Below are positions 9,191 to 17,728 of a stretch of 64,000 nt of DNA, piece after piece; position 1 is the first letter of the stretch; the number at the start of each line of letters is the position of its first letter. The translations under genes and the position numbers were made by a program. This DNA comes from Cryobacterium zongtaii (GTDB lineage Bacteria > Actinomycetota > Actinomycetes > Actinomycetales > Microbacteriaceae), in the NCBI RefSeq assembly GCF_002909375.1, contig NZ_PPXD01000008.1, positions 62,001 to 126,000 of the forward strand. Direction: 5' to 3'. Under the pieces are notes generated by a model. That model was not told the origin of the DNA, ran no database searches, and worked only from the letters and a program-made list of their open reading frames with translations.

Positions 9191-10681
9191 TCAGTGCGCC
9201 ATCATCGGCGCGTCGTGGGTGTCGGTGACCGACGGGGCCGGCTTGCGGATGAAGAACGCCAGCGGGATCGCGAAGAGCGAGATGATCGCGCCGTAGAGGA
9301 AGGCGCTCTGGGTGCCCGCCGCCGTCGCGGCGACCTCGCCGGCACCGTTGGCCATCTGCGTCGCCGCGGTCGAGGACATCACCGTGACGAACAGGGCCGT
9401 GCCCGCGGCTCCGGCCAACTGCTGGGCGGTGCCGACGACGGCGCTACCGTGCGAGTACAGCTTGGGCTTGAGGGAGGCGAGCGCCGAGGTGAACAGCGGA
9501 GTGAACAGGAACGCCAAGCCGAAGCTCAGTGTCACGTGGGCCACGAGCACCCACCAGACCGGCGTCGTGGCGGTGAGCATGGTGAGGAACCAGAACGCGG
9601 CGCTGACGATGATCGACCCCGGCACGAGCAGGACGGTGGGGCCGAACCTGTCGTAGAACCGGCCGACGAACGGGGCGAGCAGGCCCATCGTGAGACCGCC
9701 GGGCAGCAGCAACAGACCGGTGGTCAGCGCATCCAGGCCCAGCACGGTCTGCATGTAGATCGGCAGCAGGATCAGGGTGCCGAACAGGGCCATCATGCTC
9801 ACGGCGAGCATCACGATGGCGAAGCTGAACGTGCGCGAGACGAAGGTACGCAGGTCGAGCAGGGCCCGGTCGGTGCGCTGCAGCGTGAGCTGGCGCCAGA
9901 CGAACAGGGCGATCGCCAGCACGCCGATGGCCAGTGGCACCAGGCCGGCGGCGGCGTTGCCTGTGGCGGATTCGCCGAGGTTGCTCAGCCCGTAAACCAG
10001 GCCGCCGAAGCCGAAAGCCGAGAGGATCACCGAGACGACGTCGAGGGGCACCGCGGTGGGAGTGGTCACGTTCTTGATGCGTGCGGCGCCGAGCGCCAGG
10101 GAGCCGAGGGCGATCGGCAACACGAGGATGAACATCCAGCGCCAGTCGAGCACGCTCAGGATGAGGCCGGAGATCGTGGGGCCGATCGCCGGGGCGACCG
10201 AGATGACAATGGAGATGTTGCCCATGGTCTTGCCGCGGGCGGCCGGTGCCACCAGGGTCATCACGGTGGTCATCAGCAGCGGCATCATGATGGCGGTGCC
10301 CATGGCCTGCACCACCCGGCCCACGATGAGCACCTCGAAGCCCGGTGCGATGGCGGCGATGAGGGTGCCCGTGCTGAACAGGGTCATCGCGGCGAGGAAG
10401 ACCGGGCGGGTGTTGAACCGCTGCAGCAGGAAACCGGTGATCGGGATCACCACGGCCATGGTGAGCATGAACGCGGTCGTCAGCCACTGGGCGGCGCCGG
10501 CCGTGATGTTCAGGTCCTTCATCAGGTGCGGCAGCGCCACACCCATGATGGTCTCGTTGAGGATGACCACGAACGCGGACACCAGCAGCAGCGAGATGAC
10601 GAGCTTGGTGCCGGCGGCATCCGGGGCATTGCCGGTCGGCGCGGCGGGCGCGGGGGCAGTGGTGACGGCGGAGTCGGTCAT
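9191..10681 (-). CDS. DHA2-family MFS multidrug exporter
   Basis: The 496-residue membrane protein has about 14 hydrophobic segments, the DHA2 (EmrB/QacA) arrangement of proton-driven drug exporters. The motif NETIMGVALPHLMKDL in the first helix and the segment QWLTTAFMLTMAVVIPITGFL are characteristic; the loop FLLQRFNTRPVFL follows, and motif C-like GPTISGLIL is in helix 5. It would extrude cationic or lipophilic drugs. The start is the ATG at 10681 after AGGACCCC. No regulator is adjacent; the divergent gene is the vitamin transporter pnuC. Confidence 0.88.
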   Translation of the reverse strand: MTDSAVTTAPAPAAPTGNAPDAAGTKLVISLLLVSAFVVILNETIMGVALPHLMKDLNITAGAAQWLTTAFMLTMAVVIPITGFLLQRFNTRPVFLAAMTLFSTGTLIAAIAPGFEVLIVGRVVQAMGTAIMMPLLMTTVMTLVAPAARGKTMGNISIVISVAPAIGPTISGLILSVLDWRWMFILVLPIALGSLALGAARIKNVTTPTAVPLDVVSVILSAFGFGGLVYGLSNLGESATGNAAAGLVPLAIGVLAIALFVWRQLTLQRTDRALLDLRTFVSRTFSFAIVMLAVSMMALFGTLILLPIYMQTVLGLDALTTGLLLLPGGLTMGLLAPFVGRFYDRFGPTVLLVPGSIIVSAAFWFLTMLTATTPVWWVLVAHVTLSFGLAFLFTPLFTSALASLKPKLYSHGSAVVGTAQQLAGAAGTALFVTVMSSTAATQMANGAGEVAATAAGTQSAFLYGAIISLFAIPLAFFIRKPAPSVTDTHDAPMMAH

Positions 10682-10751
10682 CGGGGTCCTAACGGAACGG
10701 GCTCAGGTGCGACCCCGGTATGAGGTACCCATGGTTCAACCAGAATGCGCC

Positions 10752-10824
10752 GGTTATGTTCCCGAATCGGACAATTCCGTCCGGCGCACCGGCACCATTT
10801 GTCCGCACGGGCAACAGTTGCCGG
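10752..10824. repeat. intergenic palindrome, family B copy 1
   Basis: This stretch holds two inverted half-units. The left includes GTTCCCGAATCGGACAATT, the right ATTTGTCCGCACGGGCAAC, and the centre has CCGG-CGCA-CCGG. Read from the other strand the right half is CAACTGTTGCCCGTGCGGAC, nearly the same as copies at 32097, 39611 and 57863. It fills most of the gap between the divergent drug exporter and pnuC. No open frame crosses it. Confidence 0.7.
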
Positions 10825-10829
10825 TCTTT

Positions 10830-10835
10830 TAGACT
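10830..10835 (+). promoter_or_regulatory. -10 box of pnuC, probably leaderless
   Basis: TAGACT ends seven bases before the ATG of pnuC, so transcription should start at or within a base or two of the start codon. The same spacing is seen before many genes in this window. GGGGAG lies between the box and the ATG but would be at the very 5' end of the transcript. Confidence 0.55.
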
Positions 10836-10842
10836 GGGGAGC

Positions 10843-11502
10843 ATGGGGGAATGGCTGATCGACAACTGGACCGAGGTTTTGGGATTCGGAACGGGGGCCG
10901 CGTGCGTGTGGTTGGCCGCGCGCCGCAACATCTGGACCTTCCCGCTCGGCATCGCGAACAACCTGGTCTTCATCGTGCTGTTCTTCGGCGCCGCGCTCTA
11001 CGCCGACCTCGGCCTGCAGATCGTCTACCTGGTGCTCGGGGTGATGGGCTGGCTTGGCTGGTCCCGGCACCGGGCCGCCGACGACCGCGCGCTGATCGGC
11101 CGGATGCCCAGGCAAGCCATCCTGCCGCTGGTCGCCGCCGCGCTGGCCGGCACCGCGATCATCGCCTACGCCCTGCACTCCTACACCGACTCCACCACCG
11201 AGATCGCGGATGCCGCCACCACCTCGGTGAGCCTGGTCGCGCAGTACATGCTCAACCGGCGCTGGCTGGAGAACTGGTTCGTCTGGATCGCCGTCGACGT
11301 GGCCTATGTGGGCCTGTTCCTCTATAAGGGGCTGAACATCACCGCCGCGCTCTACCTGCTCTTCATCGGCCTGTGCGTCTGGGGCCTTCGCGGCTGGATG
11401 CGGGCCCGCACAGATCAGACGGCGAGCGACTCCGGGGCGGCCGGCGCCTCGCCCCACCAACCGGTGCCAGCCGGCACGACGGGTGCCCGAGCCGGTGCCT
11501 GA
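10843..11502 (+). CDS. pnuC: nicotinamide riboside transporter PnuC
   Basis: PnuC imports nicotinamide riboside by facilitated diffusion. The 219-residue protein has seven or so membrane helices and the family motifs WxFPLGIANN (here IWTFPLGIANNLVF) and YGWxxW-like VMGWLGWSRH, plus the C-terminal WVAVDVxYxGLFxYKGL pattern (WIAVDVAYVGLFLYKGL). The ATG at 10843 is preceded by a -10 box and GGGGAG; an upstream frame to 10720 is inside the repeat and was rejected. The gene overlaps nadR by 20 bases, and the kinase it encodes traps the imported vitamin. Confidence 0.93.
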   Translation: MGEWLIDNWTEVLGFGTGAACVWLAARRNIWTFPLGIANNLVFIVLFFGAALYADLGLQIVYLVLGVMGWLGWSRHRAADDRALIGRMPRQAILPLVAAALAGTAIIAYALHSYTDSTTEIADAATTSVSLVAQYMLNRRWLENWFVWIAVDVAYVGLFLYKGLNITAALYLLFIGLCVWGLRGWMRARTDQTASDSGAAGASPHQPVPAGTTGARAGA

Positions 11503-12598
11503 CCCGCTGCCGGCGGCTGACCCGGTGCCGGTGGCGGCGACCCGATTCGGGCACGGCCTGGTGCTCGGCAAGTTCTACCCTCTGCACGCCGGGCACTCGG
11601 CCCTGATCCGCACGGCCCTCAGTCGCTGTGACAGGGTCACCGTGCAACTGTTCGGGGCCAGCGTGGAATCCATCCCGCTGAGCGTGCGCGAGGAGTGGCT
11701 GCGCGAAGAGCACCCCACCGCGCACGTCGTGAGCGCCATCGACGACGCTCCGGTGGACTTCGACTCCGCCGACGCCTGGGACGAGCACATGGTGTTGATC
11801 CGGGCGCTGCTGGACGCACCGGTCGACGCCGTGTTCTCCAGTGACCCGTACGGCGCCGAACTAGCCGCCCGCCTGGGCGCCGCGTGGGTGCAGGTCGACC
11901 CCGGCCGGCGGCACACCCCGGTCTCCGGCACCGCGATCCGAGCGGATGTGCCGGGACACTGGTGGGCGCTGGCCCCCGCCGTGCGCGCCTGGCTGACCCC
12001 GCGCGTGGTGGTGCTCGGTGCCGAATCCACCGGCTCCACCACCCTCGCCGAAGCCCTCGCCGACCACTACGACACCGCGTGGGTGCCGGAGTACGGCCGC
12101 GAGCACAGCGAAACCCGGGTGGGCGGCCTGGACACCCCGTGGCGTAGTGACGAGTTCGACGTCATCGTGGACCGTCAGATCGGCTGGGAGAACCAGGCCC
12201 TGCGCCGGGTGCCGCGGCCGCTGCTCATCTGCGACACCGACGTGCTGGCCACCACCCTCTGGCACGAACGCTACGTGGGACCGACCCCGGCGGGGCTCGT
12301 GGCGCGCGCCGCCGCGCATCCGCCCGCGCTGTACCTGCTCACCGGGGACGAGATCCCGTTCGTGCAGGACGGCCTGCGCGACGGCGAGCACATCCGGCAC
12401 GCCATGCAGCACCGGTTTCGCCAGACGCTGGCCGGGCAGGACGTGCCGTGGCTGGAGGTGACCGGGTCGGTGCCGGAGCGCCTGGCGCAGGCGGCCGTTG
12501 CCATCGACCGGATGCTCGCCGGAGTCTTCGACTTCGCGCTGCCCCTGGAACAGCAGGCCGCGCTCGAGGCCGCCGTCGCCGCCGGGCCCGCCCGATAG
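11483..12598 (+). CDS. nadR: NadR-like NMN adenylyltransferase / ribosylnicotinamide kinase
   Basis: The 371-residue protein joins two catalytic domains. Residues 26-170 form the nicotinamide mononucleotide adenylyltransferase with the GKFYPLHAGH nucleotide-binding motif (HAGH at 35-38) and VSGTAIR at 147-153. Residues 174-355 resemble the ribosylnicotinamide kinase that phosphorylates the vitamin delivered by PnuC. The kinase P-loop reads GAESTGSTT (179-187): the usual lysine of GxxxxGK[ST] is replaced by Ser185. An E. coli-like HTH domain is absent, so it is an enzyme rather than a repressor. Start GTG 11483 lies inside pnuC; GTG 11495 is an alternative. Confidence 0.88.
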   Translation: MPEPVPDPLPAADPVPVAATRFGHGLVLGKFYPLHAGHSALIRTALSRCDRVTVQLFGASVESIPLSVREEWLREEHPTAHVVSAIDDAPVDFDSADAWDEHMVLIRALLDAPVDAVFSSDPYGAELAARLGAAWVQVDPGRRHTPVSGTAIRADVPGHWWALAPAVRAWLTPRVVVLGAESTGSTTLAEALADHYDTAWVPEYGREHSETRVGGLDTPWRSDEFDVIVDRQIGWENQALRRVPRPLLICDTDVLATTLWHERYVGPTPAGLVARAAAHPPALYLLTGDEIPFVQDGLRDGEHIRHAMQHRFRQTLAGQDVPWLEVTGSVPERLAQAAVAIDRMLAGVFDFALPLEQQAALEAAVAAGPAR

Positions 12599-12601
12599 GC
12601 T
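12596..12601 (+). promoter_or_regulatory. -10 box of the MoxR/vWA operon, leaderless
   Basis: TAGGCT overlaps the end of nadR and is seven bases before the ATG at 12609. This gives the five-gene operon its own promoter even though it is only 10 bp from nadR. There is no ribosome site before the ATG (GAAAACC), which fits leaderless translation. Confidence 0.6.
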
Positions 12602-12608
12602 GAAAACC

Positions 12609-14186
12609 ATGGCGCTGGGGAATCGTTGGAACAAGGTATCCGAATCACCGACGCGCGCTAACGCCGCCACACTGGCCGAGGAGCTGACCGCGGAGGACCT
12701 CTTCACCGAGGCGCCGGCGGTGGTGGACACGGCGCTGGACGAGAAGCTGCGCCAGGCCTACTTCTGGTTGGTGAACCGGGCCGTGATCTCGCCGTTCTAC
12801 GACGTCGAATTCTCCACCGGCTCCCCGGTCACCTTCGAACTCGGCGACGCCGGCGCCGAACTGCACCTGCCCACCGACCAGTCCTACTCCTCGAACGTGC
12901 TGCTGCCGCTGCTCACCTTCGCGGTGGGCGGCAAGTGCCTGCTCGTGGGCGGTCCCGGGCGTGGCAAGACCACCCTGGCCATCCTGATGGGTGTGCTCGC
13001 CGGGTCGAGCGCCCGGGAGGTGCGCCGCAACGTGCAACAGGGCCAGCCTCAGGTCACGGTGAGCGACCTGGTCGGGATGCCGCTGCCGCGCGACCTCGTC
13101 ACCGCCGGGAGCCTGGCCGAGATCGAGATCGCCTGGCGCGGCTGGCTCAGCCAGCCGGTGAAGATCATCGACGAGTACAACCGCATCCCCACCAAGACCC
13201 AGTCGGCGCTGCTCACGATGGTGGCCGAGGGCTACGTGGAAAGCCACGACCAGATGCACTCCACCGCGCCGGAATCCGGGGTGGAGAGCTGGTTCTTCAC
13301 CGCCAACGACGACGCCGGCGGCGGCACCTTCCCGGTGATCCAGGCGCTCCGCGACCGGATGGACGTGACCGTCGCCGCGCAGGGTTTCAACAACCGGTTC
13401 TTCGACGAACTCGTCGCCCGCGTCGAGGCCGGCGAACGGCCGGAGGACCACCTGCCGCCCGAGCTCATCTTCGACGCAGAAGAACAGCGCCTGCTCGAGG
13501 CGGCCATCCGGGCCGTGCCACTGCCCGGTGCGGTGCGTCGCCAGCTGGAGTTTTTCGCCAGCCACTTCGAATTCGTGCAGCAGGGCGGGCGCCGCTTCGA
13601 ATACCGCACCAAGGACACCGTGCGCACCGGCGGCGGCGAGGTGGCCGAGGTGATCGAGGCCAACTCCGGCGCCGACCTGCAGGTGGACCTCGGCTCGCAG
13701 ACCAGCAACAGCCTCTCGGTGCGGTCGCTGCAGACCCTCATCCGCTACGCCAAGGCGATGGCCTACTTTCGCGGCCGGCCCGTGGTGGGCCTGGACGACC
13801 TAGCCGCCGTGCTGCCCTTCGCCCTGCGCGGCAAACTACTGCCCAACGAACTGCACCCCCGCTTCGACGTGGGTGCCGACCGGGAGCTGGCCACCGACTC
13901 GATCAGCTGGCTCGCCGACCTCTTCACCGAGTCCCGCCGGCAGTTCACCGCCCTCGGCCTCGGCGGCAACGACCCGATCAGCGACGCCCTCGACCTGTTC
14001 AACCAGGGCCTGGATGCAGTCAGCTCCGCCGAGGCCGCGCAGCGCCTCACCGGCATTGAATCCCTGATCAGCGGCATCGCCAAGCAGGGCAAGCTCTACG
14101 GTCGGCACTTCGACGACCTGCTCGCCCTCAAATACCTGCACCAGCGCTACACGAACTACGTCAGCTGGTTGGGGTTCAGCGGGTGA
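12609..14186 (+). CDS. MoxR-family AAA+ ATPase
   Basis: MoxR ATPases remodel or activate partner proteins, usually together with a von Willebrand A (vWA) protein. This 525-residue member has Walker A GGPGRGKT (114-121), Walker B KIIDEYNR (185-192), a sensor-1 region WFFTANDD and the arginine-containing ALRDRMD segment. A long C-terminal part (from about residue 290) includes an insertion with LQVDLGSQTSNSLSVRSLQTLIRYAKA, the usual lid region. It is first in a five-gene operon whose genes overlap by 4-8 bases. It is longer than typical MoxR (about 320-350 residues) and closer to the large MoxR groups associated with metallopeptidase/vWA proteins. The specific subfamily is not certain. Confidence 0.88.
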   Translation: MALGNRWNKVSESPTRANAATLAEELTAEDLFTEAPAVVDTALDEKLRQAYFWLVNRAVISPFYDVEFSTGSPVTFELGDAGAELHLPTDQSYSSNVLLPLLTFAVGGKCLLVGGPGRGKTTLAILMGVLAGSSAREVRRNVQQGQPQVTVSDLVGMPLPRDLVTAGSLAEIEIAWRGWLSQPVKIIDEYNRIPTKTQSALLTMVAEGYVESHDQMHSTAPESGVESWFFTANDDAGGGTFPVIQALRDRMDVTVAAQGFNNRFFDELVARVEAGERPEDHLPPELIFDAEEQRLLEAAIRAVPLPGAVRRQLEFFASHFEFVQQGGRRFEYRTKDTVRTGGGEVAEVIEANSGADLQVDLGSQTSNSLSVRSLQTLIRYAKAMAYFRGRPVVGLDDLAAVLPFALRGKLLPNELHPRFDVGADRELATDSISWLADLFTESRRQFTALGLGGNDPISDALDLFNQGLDAVSSAEAAQRLTGIESLISGIAKQGKLYGRHFDDLLALKYLHQRYTNYVSWLGFSG

Positions 14187-14923
14187 CCCAGCGCCCCCGG
14201 CACCTCGTGAACGATTCGCTGGAGCTCACCGACGAGGCCCTGCCGGAGACCACGGTCGACCTCGAGCTCTCGGCGACCCGCATTCAGGAGCGGCACGGCG
14301 AGGCGGCCGGCGCCCGCTACCGCCACTTCATCGGCCGGGCCGTGGCGGCAGCGCCCGACGCCGACCGGGACGACCTGCTCACCCTCGCCGCCCTCGCTGC
14401 CTGGCGCTCGGGTGCGCCGGCGTTCCGAACGGATGCGCTGCGTCGCCTCGACCTGGCCCTCGCCGCCGGCCGCACCGGCCTGCCCGCCCTCGCCGCGGCG
14501 CTGGGCCTGGGTGAGGGCGGGGTGGCCCCGTTCGCGGCGTTGCAACTGAATTCCCGGTTCGGTTGGCCCGGCCTGCACGCTCCCGGAGAACTCCTCGCCG
14601 TGATCGGCGGTTTCCGCGGCCTCTACGGCCCGTGGCTGGCGCCCCCGGTGGCGGCGCTGCCCGGCGACCGGCCGGGCAGCTTCCTGATCCGCACGGGCAG
14701 TGCTGCCACGGCCGAGGACTGGCTGCTCACCGTGGATGTCTTCGGGCACACCCTCGTGCGGCTCGCGACCGACGAGCAGGGGAATGTCGACGCTGCGGCC
14801 GACGCACGGTGGTCTGCAGCGGGCGATACCGCGCAGGGGCTCGCCGAGACTGGAGCGGCCGGCGCCGTGCTGACCGTGCGCGCCTACACCGCACAGCTGT
14901 GGACCCCGGAGAAGAGCCCGTGA
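14183..14923 (+). CDS. unknown protein of the MoxR/vWA operon
   Basis: The 246-residue product is not recognised. It starts at GTG 14183, overlapping the MoxR stop (GTGA), and ends overlapping the next gene. The first 130 residues are mainly helical, with two hydrophobic Ala/Leu-rich helices (LLTLAALAAWRSGAPAF, ALAAAGRTGLPALAAALG) and no signal peptide. The last 100 residues appear as a beta-rich domain (SFLIRTGSAA, WLLTVDVFGHTLVRLAT, AVLTVRAYTAQLW). The position between the ATPase and the vWA protein suggests an adaptor or substrate-recognition subunit. It has no cysteine, metal or nucleotide motif. Confidence 0.75.
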   Translation: MTQRPRHLVNDSLELTDEALPETTVDLELSATRIQERHGEAAGARYRHFIGRAVAAAPDADRDDLLTLAALAAWRSGAPAFRTDALRRLDLALAAGRTGLPALAAALGLGEGGVAPFAALQLNSRFGWPGLHAPGELLAVIGGFRGLYGPWLAPPVAALPGDRPGSFLIRTGSAATAEDWLLTVDVFGHTLVRLATDEQGNVDAAADARWSAAGDTAQGLAETGAAGAVLTVRAYTAQLWTPEKSP

Positions 14924-16905
14924 CGGCTGCGCCGCTCACCCCCGAGCAGCGCAGCGCCTGGCAGAGCGCCCAGGCGCTCTGGGGCGTCGAACTCCACGAC
15001 CCCGAGCTCGCGCCGGACGCGAAGGAGGCGTCCTTCGCCTGGTTCAGCTTCCCGCCCCAGGTGGCCTTCGACCTTCCGCAGGCCGAGCGGCTGGGCGTCG
15101 GGGCGTTTCTGGAGAGCATCTTCGCGCACGAGATCGGCCACCACGCCCTTTCTCCCTCGACCCGGCTGACGAGCCTGAAAATCCGGCACCAGATCGCGCG
15201 GGCGCTCGCGGCCACCGATGCCGCGCGCATCCCGGATGTCGCCGACCAGGTTCACAAACTCTCGAACCTGTGGTCGGACATGCTCATCAACGTGCGGGTG
15301 GCCGAGCTGCAACGGCGGCGGGACGGCGAAGCCACGCCGCCGGAGATGGTGCGGATGTGGGCGGTGCTGGGCGGGAACGACAGCGCCGATCGGCTCTGGT
15401 GGGTGCTCCTGCGGGCCTACGAGATTCTGTGGGTGCTCGCGGCCGGGGCACTCTGCTCGGCCGAGCCACCGGCCGTCCCGATAGACCCTGACGAGGTGGT
15501 GCGGCAGCGGATATCGAAGATCACCGACGCGTGGCAGAAGAAGAACCGGCTCAATGAGGTCTTGGCCACCAAAGACCCGAAAAAGCTCGCCGAGTTGCAG
15601 CTGTCGGAGCGGACCCAGGAGCTGGCCGCCGAAGTGCAGCGCGAGTTCGACGCCCTGGCGCTCACCGACCCGCGGCTCGACGCGGTGCTGCTGGCCGAGA
15701 CCGTGCGCACATTCGGTGACGATCCGGTGAGCGGGGCGCTGCGCTTCGGGATGCTGCTGGCACCGTACCTGGTGGCCCAGGGGCCCACCAGGCACCGCCC
15801 CGGGTTGGTGGTTCACGGGGGAGGCTGCGACGGCGAGTCCGGAGCAACCCCGGCGACCGCGGGTGAGCTGGTCGCGGTGCTGGGGGATGCGCGCCTACGG
15901 GAAGACCCGGCGCATCCGGCGGTGGCCAAGGCACGCGGCCTCACGACGGCCAGCCCCGGCGCCGGCACGGTGCCGGGCGCCCCGGACTCCCCGGGTGACG
16001 GCCCGCCCACCGCGCCCACCGGCCAGGGCTACGGCCTGGCCCGGACGCTGGAGCTCTACCGCGACAGCGGCGCCAACGCTGTCATCGCCGCCTGGTATCA
16101 GACCCGGGCGCGCAGCTACGTTAAGCCGCTGCTGCAGCGCACTCCGGATGCGCCCCCGGCCGACGCCGAGATCCCGGGTCCCCTGGCAGCGTGGGAGCTC
16201 GGCGACGACCTCGCCGACATCGACTGGGCCGCATCCATGGCGAGAAGCCCCACGGTCGTGCCCGGGGTGACCACCCGGCAGCGGGAATACCTGCCCGACG
16301 CGCCGCCCGTGGCCACCGCGAGCCTCGATCTGGACCTGTACATCGACTCCTCGGGGTCGATGGTGAGTCCCGCCAACGAGTCGCCGGCCGTCCTGGCCGG
16401 CAGCATCCTCATCCTCTCGGTGCTGCGCGGCGGCGGCCGGGTGCGGGTGACCTCATTCTCGGCGGCCGGACAGGTCGCCGGTGGCGAGAGATTCACCCGT
16501 GACCGCCTCGAGGCGCTGCGTGACCTCACCACCTACTTCGGCTGGGGCACGGTCTTCCCGCTCGACCTGTACGGGAGCCGGTATCGCGGCCTGGGCCGCA
16601 CCAGCGCGAGTGTGCGCCGGCACGTGGTGGTGCTTTCCGACGAGGGACTGCTCTCGATGTTCGGCGCAGGGCAGCCAGAGTACGCCGACGTCGCCGCCCG
16701 GGTGCGCCGCGGGCTCGACACGGCCACCCTGATCCTGCAGGATCCCCGCCGCTCCGTCGCCGAACCTGCCGCTCTGGCCGGCTATGACGTCGAGTACATC
16801 CAGCGGATGGACGATGCACCGGCCGCCTGCGCCCGGCTCGCCCGGCGACTGACGGAGAGCGATCCGCGCCGTGCCGCCCGAACACCAGGAGGATTCCGTG
16901 GCTGA
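14920..16905 (+). CDS. zinc-metallopeptidase-like / vWA-domain protein
   Basis: The 661-residue protein combines two modules. Near residues 66-80 is FAHEIGHHALS with a complete HExxH zinc motif (His70, Glu71, His74), so the N-terminal part looks like a metallopeptidase. The C-terminal third is a von Willebrand A domain whose MIDAS motif DSSGS (Asp476, Ser478, Ser480) begins the strand LDLDLYIDSSGSM; a second acidic site occurs in VVVLSDEG. A Gly/Pro-rich linker (about residues 340-370) separates them. This layout resembles DUF2201-type proteins that pair with MoxR ATPases. The GTG start overlaps the previous stop. No signal peptide, so it acts in the cytosol. Substrate unknown. Confidence 0.85.
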   Translation: MTAAPLTPEQRSAWQSAQALWGVELHDPELAPDAKEASFAWFSFPPQVAFDLPQAERLGVGAFLESIFAHEIGHHALSPSTRLTSLKIRHQIARALAATDAARIPDVADQVHKLSNLWSDMLINVRVAELQRRRDGEATPPEMVRMWAVLGGNDSADRLWWVLLRAYEILWVLAAGALCSAEPPAVPIDPDEVVRQRISKITDAWQKKNRLNEVLATKDPKKLAELQLSERTQELAAEVQREFDALALTDPRLDAVLLAETVRTFGDDPVSGALRFGMLLAPYLVAQGPTRHRPGLVVHGGGCDGESGATPATAGELVAVLGDARLREDPAHPAVAKARGLTTASPGAGTVPGAPDSPGDGPPTAPTGQGYGLARTLELYRDSGANAVIAAWYQTRARSYVKPLLQRTPDAPPADAEIPGPLAAWELGDDLADIDWAASMARSPTVVPGVTTRQREYLPDAPPVATASLDLDLYIDSSGSMVSPANESPAVLAGSILILSVLRGGGRVRVTSFSAAGQVAGGERFTRDRLEALRDLTTYFGWGTVFPLDLYGSRYRGLGRTSASVRRHVVVLSDEGLLSMFGAGQPEYADVAARVRRGLDTATLILQDPRRSVAEPAALAGYDVEYIQRMDDAPAACARLARRLTESDPRRAARTPGGFRG

Positions 16906-17728
16906 GAGACCCGCGCCGTTCTGGCGACGGCTGACCAACTCCGCCGGGCTCAGGGAGCCCGACCGGGGGGAGCTGGCGACGAACGCCATCCCGTTCTCTC
17001 CTCCCACCGCGCGGGTGCCGCGCCCGGCGGCCGACGCGGAGCCAGCCGGCGCCACGCCGGATGCAGTTGACTCGGAGGTGCTTCTCGCGGTGTGGTTCGC
17101 GCGTGAGCAGGACGACATGCTCGTCTGGCGCACCTGCCTGCCCGGGGCGAGTACCGCCGAGATCGCCACCCGCCTGTCCTTGGTTCCGGCGTCCTTCCTC
17201 GCCGATGACGTGGCTATCCTCCCGCTCGCCGAGAATATTCTTGAAATGGAATACGGCGCCGTCGGATCAACGCCGCCGGACCGGAGGGGGCAGGAGGTCC
17301 TCCGGATTGTGGACCAGGTGCGTGCCACCGGGTCGGCCGCCGCCCGCCGGGGCGCGGCCCTGGTGCTGTGGCTCTGGGCCAGCGAGGACCTGAACGGTCC
17401 GTTGTCGGTGCCCTTGAGCCCGGTTTGGTACGGCCGCGCCATGGCCGCGCTCTCGTTTCGGTTGGCGGCGGTGGTCGACCCGGCCGAGTGGGTGCGCACG
17501 GCCGACCGGCGCGACGAAGCAGCCCGCACCTTCCTGCTCTGGTCCGGCCATCTGCCGGCCGGCGAGGACGAGGCCACCGCCAGGTCGATCCTCGCCATGC
17601 GCGACTCCCTGCAGCAGAACGCGGCGCTGGCCCAGACCATGGCCGAACACGAACACCGGCTCCAGGTGACCAAACAGCTGCAGGAGGCCAGGGCCCGCGA
17701 GGCCGCCGCCCGGTACTCGAATGAGTAA
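16898..17728 (+). CDS. unknown protein of the MoxR/vWA operon
   Basis: The 276-residue product is not recognised. The start GTG 16898 is set by a strong AGGAGG five bases upstream; it lies 8 bases inside the vWA gene, and GTG 16871 is less likely. The first 60 residues are Pro/Ala-rich and probably disordered. A helical core follows (SEVLLAVWFAREQDDMLVWRTCLP, AAARRGAALVLWLWASEDL). The last 40 residues (QNAALAQTMAEHEHRLQ...) form a predicted coiled coil, which could mediate assembly with the other operon products. It overlaps the ligase gene by eight bases. Confidence 0.75.
   Translation: MAERPAPFWRRLTNSAGLREPDRGELATNAIPFSPPTARVPRPAADAEPAGATPDAVDSEVLLAVWFAREQDDMLVWRTCLPGASTAEIATRLSLVPASFLADDVAILPLAENILEMEYGAVGSTPPDRRGQEVLRIVDQVRATGSAAARRGAALVLWLWASEDLNGPLSVPLSPVWYGRAMAALSFRLAAVVDPAEWVRTADRRDEAARTFLLWSGHLPAGEDEATARSILAMRDSLQQNAALAQTMAEHEHRLQVTKQLQEARAREAAARYSNE

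Noticed and set aside
9194-10723. 509-codon plus-strand frame rich in Arg, His and Gly
   Set aside because: It mirrors the DHA2 exporter and has the composition of an antisense frame.
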